Part shown: in pieces, positions 51,515 to 59,711 of the stretch
Numbering within the stretch: the first letter of the stretch is position 1
Layout: every line of letters starts with the position of its first letter
DNA from: Halobacillus litoralis
Lineage (GTDB): Bacteria > Bacillota > Bacilli > Bacillales > Halobacillaceae
Reading direction: 5' to 3'
Assembly: GCF_009856415.1 (NCBI RefSeq)
Contig: NZ_WMEZ01000002.1
Span: 496,001 to 560,000 of the forward strand
Length of the DNA: 64,000 bases
Position numbers and translations under genes: made by a program
The notes under the pieces: generated by a model
Seen by the model: only the letters and a program-made list of their open reading frames with translations
Databases searched by the model: none
What the model was told of the DNA's origin: nothing

Positions 51515-52237
51515 ATGAATGACATTGTGGAGCAGTTTGAAATTACATTCAACCAAATCCATCAACATTTGAAAGAACTGAATGGCTTCCCGAAAAATGA
51601 TAATTTCGTGGAGCTTCTTCAGCGTTCCAAACTGAAGCATAGCGTCATCCGTGTCCACTTCGATCAGTTGAAGCAGTACGCGAAACTCAGAAATGCGATT
51701 GTCCACGAACGGATCAGTGGAGATTATTTTATCGCCACCCCTCATGAGGATGTCGTTAAGGCACTGAAACGAATTAAACGAACGCTTGACCAACCACCAG
51801 AAGCCCTCGAATTCGCCACTCGTTCCGTCCTCTTTTTCAAAGAAGACACAGCGCTTAGTCATGTGATGGAGGCGTTCGACCAGCACGGCATCTCTCAATT
51901 CCCTATTTATACAAAAGAACGGGCATTCTCAGGATTACTTACCAATGACGGCATCGTCCGTTGGCTGTCTCAAAATCATAATAACGGTAGAATCGTCCTT
52001 GAAAACATTTGCGCTTCAGACGTCCTCCCCGTAGAAAAGGATCGAAGTGTGGAATTTTTAAAAGCAAGTGCCACTGTATTTGATTTAGAAGAACGGTTTG
52101 AGAAAAGTTTGAATGAAAACCGGAAGCTGAAAGCGGTCATTTTGACTGAAACGGGAAGTCCTGATGACTTGCCACTAGGAATTGTGACTACATGGGATTT
52201 GATTAAAGTGGACAGACGTGAAAGTGAAGAAGATTGA
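51515..52237 (+). CDS. HEPN-like domain fused to CBS-domain pair
   Basis: A 240-residue protein. Residues 1-80 are helical and contain YAKLRNAIVHERIS with R59-N-A-I-V-H64, the Rx4H motif of HEPN ribonucleases. Two CBS repeats follow (about 92-150, VLFFKEDTALSHVMEAFDQHGISQFPIY ... GLLTNDGI; and about 165-235, ASDVLPVEKD ... LGIVTTWDLI), which would bind an adenine nucleotide. The family is usually annotated only as CBS protein. ATG at 51515 follows AAAAGGTG. Stand-alone gene. Confidence 0.72.
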   Translation: MNDIVEQFEITFNQIHQHLKELNGFPKNDNFVELLQRSKLKHSVIRVHFDQLKQYAKLRNAIVHERISGDYFIATPHEDVVKALKRIKRTLDQPPEALEFATRSVLFFKEDTALSHVMEAFDQHGISQFPIYTKERAFSGLLTNDGIVRWLSQNHNNGRIVLENICASDVLPVEKDRSVEFLKASATVFDLEERFEKSLNENRKLKAVILTETGSPDDLPLGIVTTWDLIKVDRRESEED

Positions 52238-52329
52238 GTTTTTTCGAAGTGAAAAAGCTAAAATTATTGAACGTTCACCCTTGAGAGGATATGATTAAAC
52301 CATCATAGTTTAGGAAGAGGGATGTAAGC

Positions 52330-52701
52330 ATGAATGAACGCAGACATGAACCCTTCCGGTACCCATTCCAAACACCTCTGCCGGGTTTTTACAACAAGAA
52401 GTTCAGCAGCCATATATCAGGTCCTATGGAAGTAAAAGACATCAGTATGAACGGCTTACGTTTTTCCTGTGATTCTCAACCTGGATTGTCTATGAAAGAT
52501 GAGTTGTTTCTCACCTTCCTATATGAAAATAAGACATTCACAGCAGAAGGACGACTCATTTGGATGAAAACGGAAGATCAGCATATGACGTGTGGTGTAC
52601 ACGTGTTTGAATTTCCAGATCAACTTAAAGAGATCATCGAAAAGCTCGGGGACTCCCTTGAGGCTGTTCAGAATGATCCGCTGGAAACGAAGTCTCCGTA
52701 A
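52330..52701 (+). CDS. PilZ-domain protein
   Basis: A 123-residue single-domain protein. RHEPFRYPF (5-13) gives the arginine-type entry motif and VKDISMNGLRFSC (37-49) the D/NxSxxG motif, which together bind cyclic di-GMP; the rest is a beta barrel. Here the first motif lacks the classic RxxxR spacing, so binding should be tested. Isolated gene between the CBS protein and the efflux genes. Confidence 0.78.
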   Translation: MNERRHEPFRYPFQTPLPGFYNKKFSSHISGPMEVKDISMNGLRFSCDSQPGLSMKDELFLTFLYENKTFTAEGRLIWMKTEDQHMTCGVHVFEFPDQLKEIIEKLGDSLEAVQNDPLETKSP

Positions 52702-52717
52702 TGGAGGCTTTTTTATT
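52691..52717 (+). terminator. Terminator of the PilZ gene
   Basis: GTCTCC / GGAGGC stem spanning the stop codon, then TTTTTTATTTT. Confidence 0.7.
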
Positions 52718-52820
52718 TTGCTGTAAGTGATGGGTGTCCCTTTCTTTGGTTTCCATTACGACCTTTATTGGTGCCTGACACAAATAAAGGTACCAATAAA
52801 GTCATCAATATGTAAAAAAA

Positions 52821-52863
52821 TGGTGTACCAGGTCATCCAATATTTGGATGACCTGGTACACCA
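52821..52863. terminator. Palindromic repeat (GGTCATCCA family) before the RND operon end
   Basis: Perfect 20-bp arms, loop TAT, with an A-run on the left that becomes a U-run on the minus strand; it ends the RND operon. Confidence 0.85.
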
Positions 52864-52874
52864 AAAAATGTAAG

Positions 52875-55800
52875 TTACTCTTTCTGGGCTCTTTTTTGGA
52901 AGAAGCCGGTGATTTTGTTGGATAGGTCGTCAAAGTATGTGTAGACGACAGGAATGAGTACAAGCGTGAAAAAGCTCGATACAGTCAATCCGAAAATGAT
53001 GGTGACCGCTAGAGGTTGTTGAGCCTCAGCACCTCGTCCAATTCCAATGGCTAATGGGACCATGCCGAGCACTGTCGTCAGAGTTGTCATCAAGATGGGA
53101 CGAAGACGGTTCGGTCCTGCCTCTAGAATGGCTTCATAACGATCGTACGATTTCCGTCTCAGGATGTTGATGTAATCGACCAAGACGATGGCGTTGTTTA
53201 CGACAATCCCAGCCAGCATAATGATTCCAACAAAGGCCGGTAAGCTGAATGGCAGGCCGGTCACAAATAAACCGCCTGAGATTCCGATAATGGTTGCCGG
53301 TAAAGAGAACATGATGATAAAGGGGAACAAGAAGTTCTCAAATTGAATCGCCATGACGGCATAGACGAGGAAAATCGAGAAAATCAAGGCAAGGGACAAA
53401 TCCCCGAAAGCTTCCTGCATATCCTGCGCCTGTCCTCCTATGGTGTAGGAGTAGCCATCAGGAAAATTCAGCCGTTCCAACTCTGCCCGCACTTCTTCTG
53501 TTGCCGTCCCTAAATCAATATTGGAAATCTCCGCTTCCACATTCACTTGTGGCTGTTGGTTTTGACGTAGAAGAGACACAGGTCCTTGAACTTGGTTCAA
53601 CTCTGCAATGGTAGCAAGTGGGATGAGTGATCCGTTCGGTGTCTGGACCGACATCCCTTCTAAATCTGCAATCGTCTGGCGCTCATCTTCCGGAAGGATA
53701 AAACGAACATCGATTTCATCCGTTCCATTCCGATACCGTGTCGCCACCTGCCCATTGAAACCGAGCTGCACCTGGCTGATCACTTGTTGTTCCGTCAGAC
53801 CATATTGCGAAGCTTTATCCTGATTCACTTCAATCTGCATTTCAGGACGTCCTTCATCCGTCGATGACGTAGCATTTTGCACCCCGTCGATTTCATTCAT
53901 CAAATAAGCGACTTGACCCGCAAGCTCATCCAATACTTCATATTCGCCACCATTGATTTGGACTTGCAATGGTGCACCCGTTCCGAGACCAGCATCCAAC
54001 TCACTTACTTCTATTTCAGCACCTGGGATGTTGGAAAGAGAATCACTCAATTCTTCCATGACGGTTTGGGTCGTTTTTTCCCGTTCTGAAGGTTCGACAA
54101 GCTGAATCGTATAGGAAGCAAAGTCAGACGAGCCATTCCCGATACTGCCCATTGAGCCTCCACCAATAGAAAGGTAGCTGACATCTATGATTTTACTAAA
54201 GTTCTCAATTTCGGCATCAATTTCTTCTGTGAGAGCTTCGGTCTCCTCAATCGATGTCCCTTCAGGCATGTTCACTCGAACTTCCACCTGTCCTTGGTCA
54301 GACGGTGGAATGAACTCTGTTCCAATCAAAGGAATGAGCGCTACACTCCCTGCAATGAGAGAGAATGTAATCGCGATGGTCGTTTTTCTGAATTTCAGTA
54401 CCCACCTTAAAATCGAGCGATAGCCATCATTCACTTTATCTAAGAAGCGGTTAAACCAGTAGCGGCGTCCTTCTTCTTTCAAAGATTTTGTTAACAGTTT
54501 CGAAGACAGCATCGGAATCAAGGTCACAGACACTGCTAAGGAAGCTATGAGCGCAAACATGATCGTCAACGCAAGCGGTGTGAACAATTCAGATGCGATG
54601 CCTTCAACGAATATGATTGGTAAAAAGACGACGAGTGTCGTTGTGGCTGATGCTACAACCGCAGGGGCAAGCTCTGAGGCCCCTTGTTTAGCCGCTTCGA
54701 CCATCGAGTATCCGCGCTGGCGATAGCTGACGATGTTTTCTAAAATGACGATGGAACTGTCGACCATCATTCCAATCCCAAGGGCAAGTCCGCCCATCGT
54801 CAGCACGTTTAGTGTCTCACCGGTGAAGTACATTAAAGTAAATGTCGATATGATCGCAATCGGTATCGATAACCCAATGACGAGCGTTGCGCGTACACTT
54901 TTCAAAAACAGCAATAGAATCAAGACGGAAAAAATACCGCCGAGGATAATGTTCAATACAACACTGTTGATCGATATTTTAATAAATTCTGATGTATCTA
55001 AAACAATGCTTGTGCCGACACCTTCAGGGAGGTCGGATTCCAACTCATCCATCGCTTCCCGCACGTTATCGGCGGTTTCAACGGTGTTCGCATCCGTCTT
55101 CTTCAAAATGGACAGCACGACCGAAGACGAACCGTTCACCTTGCTTATGGTATTGGAATTGGTAAGCGTTTCGTTCACCTCAGCAATTTGACCAAGCGTC
55201 ACTTGTGCCCCGGTTGGAGATTGAATTCTTGTATCTCTCACATCTTCCACAGAGCTGAATTCCCCATCAATTCGGATTTGCAGATCCTTCTGCCCTTTTT
55301 CGATGGTCCCTGCTGAGGCTGATTGATTGGCTGCATTCAGAGCCTGAATCAATGTTTGGGAATCCAAGCCGTATGTAGCCATTTGAGCACGATCGACGAG
55401 GACTTGCACTTCTTTTGTCTGGCCGCCTTCTATACTGACCGAGGCGACGCCCTCTTGCCGTTCAAGAAAAGGGACCAACCGGTTTTCTGCTACTTTCTGG
55501 AGCTCATCCGGCGTATCCCCTGACAGACCGACGGTCATGATCGGAAGCTGTTGTGGATCAAATCGGAGGACACTTGGATCTGACGCGCCTTCTGGTAAAA
55601 GTCCTGTCACTTGATCGACGTTTTCCCTGACTTGTAAGAGGGTGCTATCAAGATCCACACCTGTATTGAACTGCATAAGAACGAGTGACGCCCCAGCCTG
55701 TGATTGAGACTGGAGCACCTCGAGTCCTTCAATACTACTCACGGAAGATTCGACAGGCCTGCTGACGAGTTTTTCGACTTCTTGTGGTGCTGCTCCTTCA

Positions 55801-55952
55801 TAAGAAGTCGATACAACGGCGATCGGCAGGTCAATTTCCGGATATAAATCAATTGTCAAACTTCTTAGTGATACAAAGCCGAGACCAAGAATTGCAGCAA
55901 CAATCATGATGACTCCGACTGGTCTTTTGACGGAAAGGTTCACAAGCTTCAT
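52875..55952 (-). CDS. RND-family efflux pump (AcrB/SwrC-like)
   Basis: Proton-driven membrane exporter of 1025 residues with 12 helices and two large extracytoplasmic loops. Typical start MKLVNLSVKRPVGVIMIVAAILGLGFVS, TM4 with the proton-relay GGLALGIGMMVDSSIVILENI and second-half AGIVVNNAIVLVDYINILR. The closest named Bacillus relative is SwrC/YerP (surfactin and drug export). Coupled to the adaptor gene by a one-base overlap. Confidence 0.93.
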   Translation of the reverse strand: MKLVNLSVKRPVGVIMIVAAILGLGFVSLRSLTIDLYPEIDLPIAVVSTSYEGAAPQEVEKLVSRPVESSVSSIEGLEVLQSQSQAGASLVLMQFNTGVDLDSTLLQVRENVDQVTGLLPEGASDPSVLRFDPQQLPIMTVGLSGDTPDELQKVAENRLVPFLERQEGVASVSIEGGQTKEVQVLVDRAQMATYGLDSQTLIQALNAANQSASAGTIEKGQKDLQIRIDGEFSSVEDVRDTRIQSPTGAQVTLGQIAEVNETLTNSNTISKVNGSSSVVLSILKKTDANTVETADNVREAMDELESDLPEGVGTSIVLDTSEFIKISINSVVLNIILGGIFSVLILLLFLKSVRATLVIGLSIPIAIISTFTLMYFTGETLNVLTMGGLALGIGMMVDSSIVILENIVSYRQRGYSMVEAAKQGASELAPAVVASATTTLVVFLPIIFVEGIASELFTPLALTIMFALIASLAVSVTLIPMLSSKLLTKSLKEEGRRYWFNRFLDKVNDGYRSILRWVLKFRKTTIAITFSLIAGSVALIPLIGTEFIPPSDQGQVEVRVNMPEGTSIEETEALTEEIDAEIENFSKIIDVSYLSIGGGSMGSIGNGSSDFASYTIQLVEPSEREKTTQTVMEELSDSLSNIPGAEIEVSELDAGLGTGAPLQVQINGGEYEVLDELAGQVAYLMNEIDGVQNATSSTDEGRPEMQIEVNQDKASQYGLTEQQVISQVQLGFNGQVATRYRNGTDEIDVRFILPEDERQTIADLEGMSVQTPNGSLIPLATIAELNQVQGPVSLLRQNQQPQVNVEAEISNIDLGTATEEVRAELERLNFPDGYSYTIGGQAQDMQEAFGDLSLALIFSIFLVYAVMAIQFENFLFPFIIMFSLPATIIGISGGLFVTGLPFSLPAFVGIIMLAGIVVNNAIVLVDYINILRRKSYDRYEAILEAGPNRLRPILMTTLTTVLGMVPLAIGIGRGAEAQQPLAVTIIFGLTVSSFFTLVLIPVVYTYFDDLSNKITGFFQKRAQKE

Positions 55953-57286
55953 CAGGAATCCTCCTCCATGATGGTGACTTGATCCCCGTCTGACAGGGTC
56001 AGCTGTCCTGTCGTAATCACCGACGCATCTTCAGGAAGGTTTCCGGACACCGCTGTGAAATCCGACTGAGACTCTAAAACTGAAACGAGAACCTGGACGG
56101 CTTTCTCATCAACAACCTGATAGACGAATGTTTCATCATTCTGTTCAACCAAACTGTCTGTCGGGACAATGAGGGTATTTTCCACAACATTTTCAGGAAG
56201 TAAGAACGTCGCCATCATCCCTGGTTTTATCTTTTCGTCGCCATTATTCACCGTCGCTTCGACCGGATAGAGGCCTGTATCATCAGGAACAGATGATACG
56301 TAGCTGACGGTTGAGGTCACCTGTTCTTCCAGGGAAGGAAGGTCCACAGTCAGCTCCGCTCCTTTTTCAAAAAGGGAAAGTTGATCGGCGGTGACGGAAG
56401 CTGTAATCGTCATAGGATTCAGACTGACGATGGTAGCGAGCGGCTGTTGGTTGCTTACCATATCCCCTTCACTTGCATTGAGTGTCGACACTTCACCAGA
56501 AGTAGGTGCAGTGATGGCTTCATTCTCCGCTTGTTCCTGAGCCTGATTCAATTGGACATTGGCTTGTTCTACCTGAAGCTCTGCCTGCTCAACGGCTACA
56601 CGGGCCTGCTCCAATTGTTGTTCTGCTTGATCAACTTGTGCCTCTGCTTGTGCTACGGCGGACGAAGACTGCGGCTGTCGCCCTTCTAACTGCTGATATT
56701 GAGCATATGCTTGATCTGCACGGTTCTTCGCTTGTTGATAGAGCGCATCAGGAATGGTCCCTTCATCAGCCAATTTTTTCGTTTCATCAGCCAGTTGCTT
56801 GGCTTGTTGGTATTGTTGCTTCGCTGCTTCCGCTGCCTGAGCCGTTTGACTTGCCTCCGATTGCGTAGCCTGTTTTGCAAGATCGACCTGCTCTTTCGCA
56901 TTTTCAACGCCCTCGGCTGCTTGCTCTTTTGACACTTGCGCATTTTCGAGCTGTGTTTGCGCTTGACGTAGGGCGATTTGCTGCAACTCTACCTGATTAT
57001 CTACATTTCCACCAGGACGGACGACGGCTACAGTTTCCCCTTTTTCCACTCTGTCCCCTTTGGCAACGTTTAAGGTCGCCAATTCTCCTGGGGTTTCAGG
57101 CAGGACAGGTGAAGTATCGGCAGCGGTCGCACGAGCCACCAACTTACGTTCCACCACAAAATCTTCTTTTTTCACGGACTCCACTTTGACCGGCGTGATC
57201 CGCTCCTCTATTTCTTCATTGGTTTCTTCTTGATTACAAGCGGTTACAAAGAAGAGAACCAAAAACATGAAAAACAACCGTTTCAT
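55952..57286 (-). CDS. RND efflux periplasmic-adaptor-type lipoprotein
   Basis: A 444-residue HlyD/MFP-family adaptor with lipoprotein signal MKRLFFMFLVLFFVTAC. Barrel-sandwich half motif PETPGELATLNVAKGDRVEKGETVAVV (about 63-90), then a long Gln/Ala-rich coiled-coil hairpin (about 100-265) longer than usual, the second lipoyl half AITAPTSGEVSTLNASEGD, and a beta-barrel C-terminus. In Gram-positives it must bridge pump and wall. Confidence 0.92.
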   Translation of the reverse strand: MKRLFFMFLVLFFVTACNQEETNEEIEERITPVKVESVKKEDFVVERKLVARATAADTSPVLPETPGELATLNVAKGDRVEKGETVAVVRPGGNVDNQVELQQIALRQAQTQLENAQVSKEQAAEGVENAKEQVDLAKQATQSEASQTAQAAEAAKQQYQQAKQLADETKKLADEGTIPDALYQQAKNRADQAYAQYQQLEGRQPQSSSAVAQAEAQVDQAEQQLEQARVAVEQAELQVEQANVQLNQAQEQAENEAITAPTSGEVSTLNASEGDMVSNQQPLATIVSLNPMTITASVTADQLSLFEKGAELTVDLPSLEEQVTSTVSYVSSVPDDTGLYPVEATVNNGDEKIKPGMMATFLLPENVVENTLIVPTDSLVEQNDETFVYQVVDEKAVQVLVSVLESQSDFTAVSGNLPEDASVITTGQLTLSDGDQVTIMEEDS

Positions 57287-57423
57287 TCTAAGACTTCCTC
57301 TCCATATCAGACTCTCGTAAATCCCACGGACTCTTGTCTATCATCATCTTTATTTTTCCCCTTTGTTACTGAGAGGATACCTTTTCAAACGTACTGACCA
57401 TGTAGTCATAATTACGATTAATG

Positions 57424-57444
57424 TTACTAAATCGCGATTTGTAA
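57424..57444. promoter_or_regulatory. Palindromic operator candidate upstream of the RND operon
   Basis: AAATCGCGATTT (57429-57440) is a perfect 12-bp palindrome inside TTAC...GTAA flanks, about 140 bases upstream of the adaptor gene. It would suit a TetR or MarR repressor, but none is encoded nearby. Confidence 0.35.
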
Positions 57445-57536
57445 TGCAACTTGTAGTATTCCTACGAAAATGACAAAATTGTGACTAAAATTGGAAGTGA
57501 ACGACTTTCATACCTGACCCCTCCGTTGCTTTTTTT

Positions 57537-57602
57537 GGTACCAGGTACGGCCCGATAAAAAGCTGTACCTGGTACCGCTCCATAAAAGCAGGGGACCAGG
57601 TA
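57537..57602. repeat. REP-like GGTACCAGGTAC motif cluster
   Basis: Three copies: GGTACCAGGTAC (57537-57548), its complement GTACCTGGTACC (57565-57576) and GGGACCAGGTAC (57591-57602). Related to the GTGCCTGGCACC motifs near 63.4 kb. The remaining intergenic sequence 57287-57670 shows no gene. Confidence 0.6.
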
Positions 57603-57668
57603 CAAAATTATTCCTACATCTAAACCCCTTGCACGATAAGTTATCAAATGAACGGCATAAAAAGGCAC

Positions 57669-57706
57669 AAAAAAAGCTGAACCTCTTGGATCAGGTTCAG
57701 CTTTTT
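57669..57706 (-). terminator. Terminator of the 58.3-kb hypothetical gene
   Basis: AAGCTGAACCT / AGGTTCAGCTT, eight-base loop, U-run TTTTTT on the minus strand. Confidence 0.87.
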
Positions 57707-57711
57707 CTTTC

Positions 57712-58332
57712 TTATTGCAGATTATTTCCAAGTTGGGCAACGATCAAGTCCAACTTTTTGACTTTCGGCAGCTCATAGCCTGGAAAGCGTTCATCAAAAT
57801 GCGCGAAAACAGGTTCAAGGGCTTCATCTTCGAGGAGTTCTTCATAAGTCCGGAATGTATGTTGGTACTGTCCGATATAACGCTTCATCTTTTTATCAAA
57901 GCCGGATAAATGGTACGTGGAAGAGTAATCGAAGGCTTTGACAATATCACTATCATACGTTGGGAAACTCGGGTTAATGGTGTGCAGCATAGATGCAGCT
58001 AAAGGAAATTGCATCGTCGGGTTTCCTTTGTGATTTTTCACTTCGTAAAGGCTTTTCGTAATGTGGACGATGTTCGGGCGTTCATATCCACGTTGTTCTT
58101 CCATCAGTTTGAAATAGTATGTTTCAAACTCCTTCGTCAGACTTGGATTGTCCAGGCGGAAGAAGTGCCGAAAGATGAATTGATAAAGCGTGTCGTCAGG
58201 TACATAAGTATCCTGAAAGACCGTATGAAGATAGACATACACATCCAATTTTTCCAGTGGGATACGGTTCACCACTTTTTCATAGTCTTCCAAGATCAAA
58301 TCTTTCAGGTCGTTTGCCGTTCTGTATTTCAT
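57712..58332 (-). CDS. Hypothetical soluble protein
   Basis: A 206-residue, highly charged and aromatic protein without signal or membrane segment. Features: YVYLHTVFQDTYVPDDTLYQFIFRHFFRLDNPSLT and MQFPLAASMLHTINPSFPTYDSDIVKAFDYSSTYHL. The latter resembles helix-hairpin-type proteins that detect small substrates, but I do not recognise the family. AGGTG stands seven bases before the ATG at 58332. Own promoter not clear; upstream 58333-58541 shows no further gene. Confidence 0.65.
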   Translation of the reverse strand: MKYRTANDLKDLILEDYEKVVNRIPLEKLDVYVYLHTVFQDTYVPDDTLYQFIFRHFFRLDNPSLTKEFETYYFKLMEEQRGYERPNIVHITKSLYEVKNHKGNPTMQFPLAASMLHTINPSFPTYDSDIVKAFDYSSTYHLSGFDKKMKRYIGQYQHTFRTYEELLEDEALEPVFAHFDERFPGYELPKVKKLDLIVAQLGNNLQ

Positions 58333-58541
58333 CAATAATCACCTCTATTCGCTTATTCCACACATGAGAAACCTGAAAACTCCTGATTGTAAAGTTTCTA
58401 TGAATATTTCTACTTCTATTTTACATAAGATTCTAACGTTTTCCAAAGGTTTTCAAAGATCCGGACTAAGATATAGTTCGTCCGCGATCTTGCTTTAGTT
58501 TATAAAGAACGAACCGATGGTATAAGAAAAGGAGGAATTAG

Positions 58542-58721
58542 ATGGATATCGCAGCACTATCCATGGCTATGAGCACAACAAGTCTGAAGCAACAATCCAG
58601 TTTAGCTTTGATGGATAAAGTAAAAGGAGATGCAGAAGAAAAGGGGAACCAAATGGTCGAAATGCTTAACCAATCCGTTCCTCATCCTGACCTCGGCAAC
58701 CGGATTGACTTGAAAGGATAA
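58542..58721 (+). CDS. yjfB: YjfB-family putative motility protein
   Basis: A 59-residue protein: MDIAALSMAMSTTSLKQQSS, LALMDKVKGDAEEKGNQMVE, then MLNQSVPHPDLGNRIDLKG. This is the short YjfB family (a SigD-regulon gene in B. subtilis) of unknown role in motility. AGGAGG precedes the ATG. It stands alone, followed by a large palindrome. Confidence 0.82.
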   Translation: MDIAALSMAMSTTSLKQQSSLALMDKVKGDAEEKGNQMVEMLNQSVPHPDLGNRIDLKG

Positions 58722-58725
58722 AAAA

Positions 58726-58757
58726 GAGAGACAGTAAGGAGCTCCTTACTGTCTCTC
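58726..58757. terminator. Perfect palindrome after yjfB
   Basis: GAGAGACAGTAAGGAG and its complement directly abutting, 32 bp without loop spacer. No T-run follows, so termination may be partial. Confidence 0.65.
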
Positions 58758-58765
58758 CTTAAGGG

Positions 58766-58942
58766 GTGATTTTCATAGGACAACGCCTGGCTCTGACCGG
58801 TTTCACCTTATTCATGATTGGAATAGGCCTCTACCTCCTCCAACCAATAAATATTTTTGGGTTTCTCACCCCTGTTTTCACAATTGGTGGAATATGCATG
58901 ATTGCTATTTCCACTTTCCTTTCCATGAAAAAAAGCCGCTGA
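58766..58942 (+). CDS. Small two-helix membrane protein
   Basis: Up to 58 residues: IFIGQRLALTGFTLFMIGIG, LYLLQPINIFGFLTP, VFTIGGICMIAISTFLSMKKSR. Two hydrophobic helices and a basic end. AAGGGGTGAT is a good ribosome site, but the only standard start (GTG 58766) lies inside it; the ATA eight bases on is the codon at normal distance. Translation start and reality of the gene are uncertain, but the frame is well-formed. Confidence 0.45.
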   Translation: MIFIGQRLALTGFTLFMIGIGLYLLQPINIFGFLTPVFTIGGICMIAISTFLSMKKSR

Positions 58943-58953
58943 GAGGGCGGCTT
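58929..58953. terminator. Terminator between small membrane protein and acidic lipoprotein
   Basis: AAAGCCGC / GCGGCTTT stem with T-run (minus) and TTCTTTT (plus), active in both directions. Confidence 0.8.
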
Positions 58954-58957
58954 TCTT

Positions 58958-59257
58958 TTATTCGTTATTGTTTTCTTCGTCTGTTGGTGCACCATCATCT
59001 GTCATGCCGTCTTGATCTTCTCCGCCATTTTCACCGTCTGTCATATCATCTTGTTCTTTTTCTTCTTCGTTTTCGTTCATGTCCCCTTCATCTTCCGTAG
59101 CGTCATCCATGTTGTCTTCTTCGTTGTTGCCTTCTTCCATATTTTCTTCTTCTTCCATGTTGTTTTCTTCTTCTTGAGGCTCTTCTTCAGCCGCACACGC
59201 TCCTAATAGGGATACGGCAAAAAACGCGACCAAAAGTTTCATAAGTAATGCTTTCAT
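58958..59257 (-). CDS. Extremely acidic small lipoprotein
   Basis: A 99-residue protein. MKALLMKLLVAFFAVSLLGAC is a lipoprotein signal with lipobox LGAC. The mature 78 residues are almost only Glu, Asp, Asn, Gly and Met in repeated EEENMEE / DDMTDGEN-like blocks, with no predicted fold. Such acidic tails are expected outside halophile cells and could bind cations or wall polymers. AGGAGG precedes the ATG. Function unknown. Confidence 0.75.
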   Translation of the reverse strand: MKALLMKLLVAFFAVSLLGACAAEEEPQEEENNMEEEENMEEGNNEEDNMDDATEDEGDMNENEEEKEQDDMTDGENGGEDQDGMTDDGAPTDEENNNE

Positions 59258-59364
59258 CGGTGTTTCCTCCTTTTAATGATTTCCCAAACTAGTATGTCCA
59301 CATATTGTAAGTTCATCCATATATACTAAAATTTTTTCTATTCCCTTATTCCAGTGATGCTCCC

Positions 59365-59575
59365 TGTTCTTGAAGGCTCAGTTTCGAGATGTTGTGGCGA
59401 TTCGTTGCCGTGTTGGGCGTCAGGTGTGGCTGGGAAGCTACTCGCTTTCCTGTGGGGATGACGGCAAGCCTCCTCGAGCTTCGCTCTGTGGGGTCTTGCC
59501 AGCCAATCCATTCCCACGGGAGTCTCGCAGCTTCCCAACCACCCCATTCGATGTATGTGAGCAACGAATCCCTAT
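59365..59575. repeat. Long imperfect hairpin element R3
   Basis: Starts TTCTTGAAGGCTCAGTTTCG (left end as in R1), stem GGCTGGGAAGCT / AGCTTCCCAACC, inner AAGCCTCCTCGAGCTTCGCT. The right end has decayed. Confidence 0.77.
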
Positions 59576-59711
59576 ACCAAGATGGGGAACGTTTTCCACC
59601 CCAACCCAAAAACATACATAAAGTCTCTGTCAGGCCTTTCACGCTGAGAATCACCACTAAAGAGGACTTTATATTATTCACTTCGCTTAAGCATCCTAGC
59701 GGAGTTGCCAG

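Noticed and set aside
57462-57740. A 92-codon minus-strand frame downstream of the RND adaptor start
   Set aside because: It runs through the REP-like motifs and terminator into the next gene and has no ribosome site.
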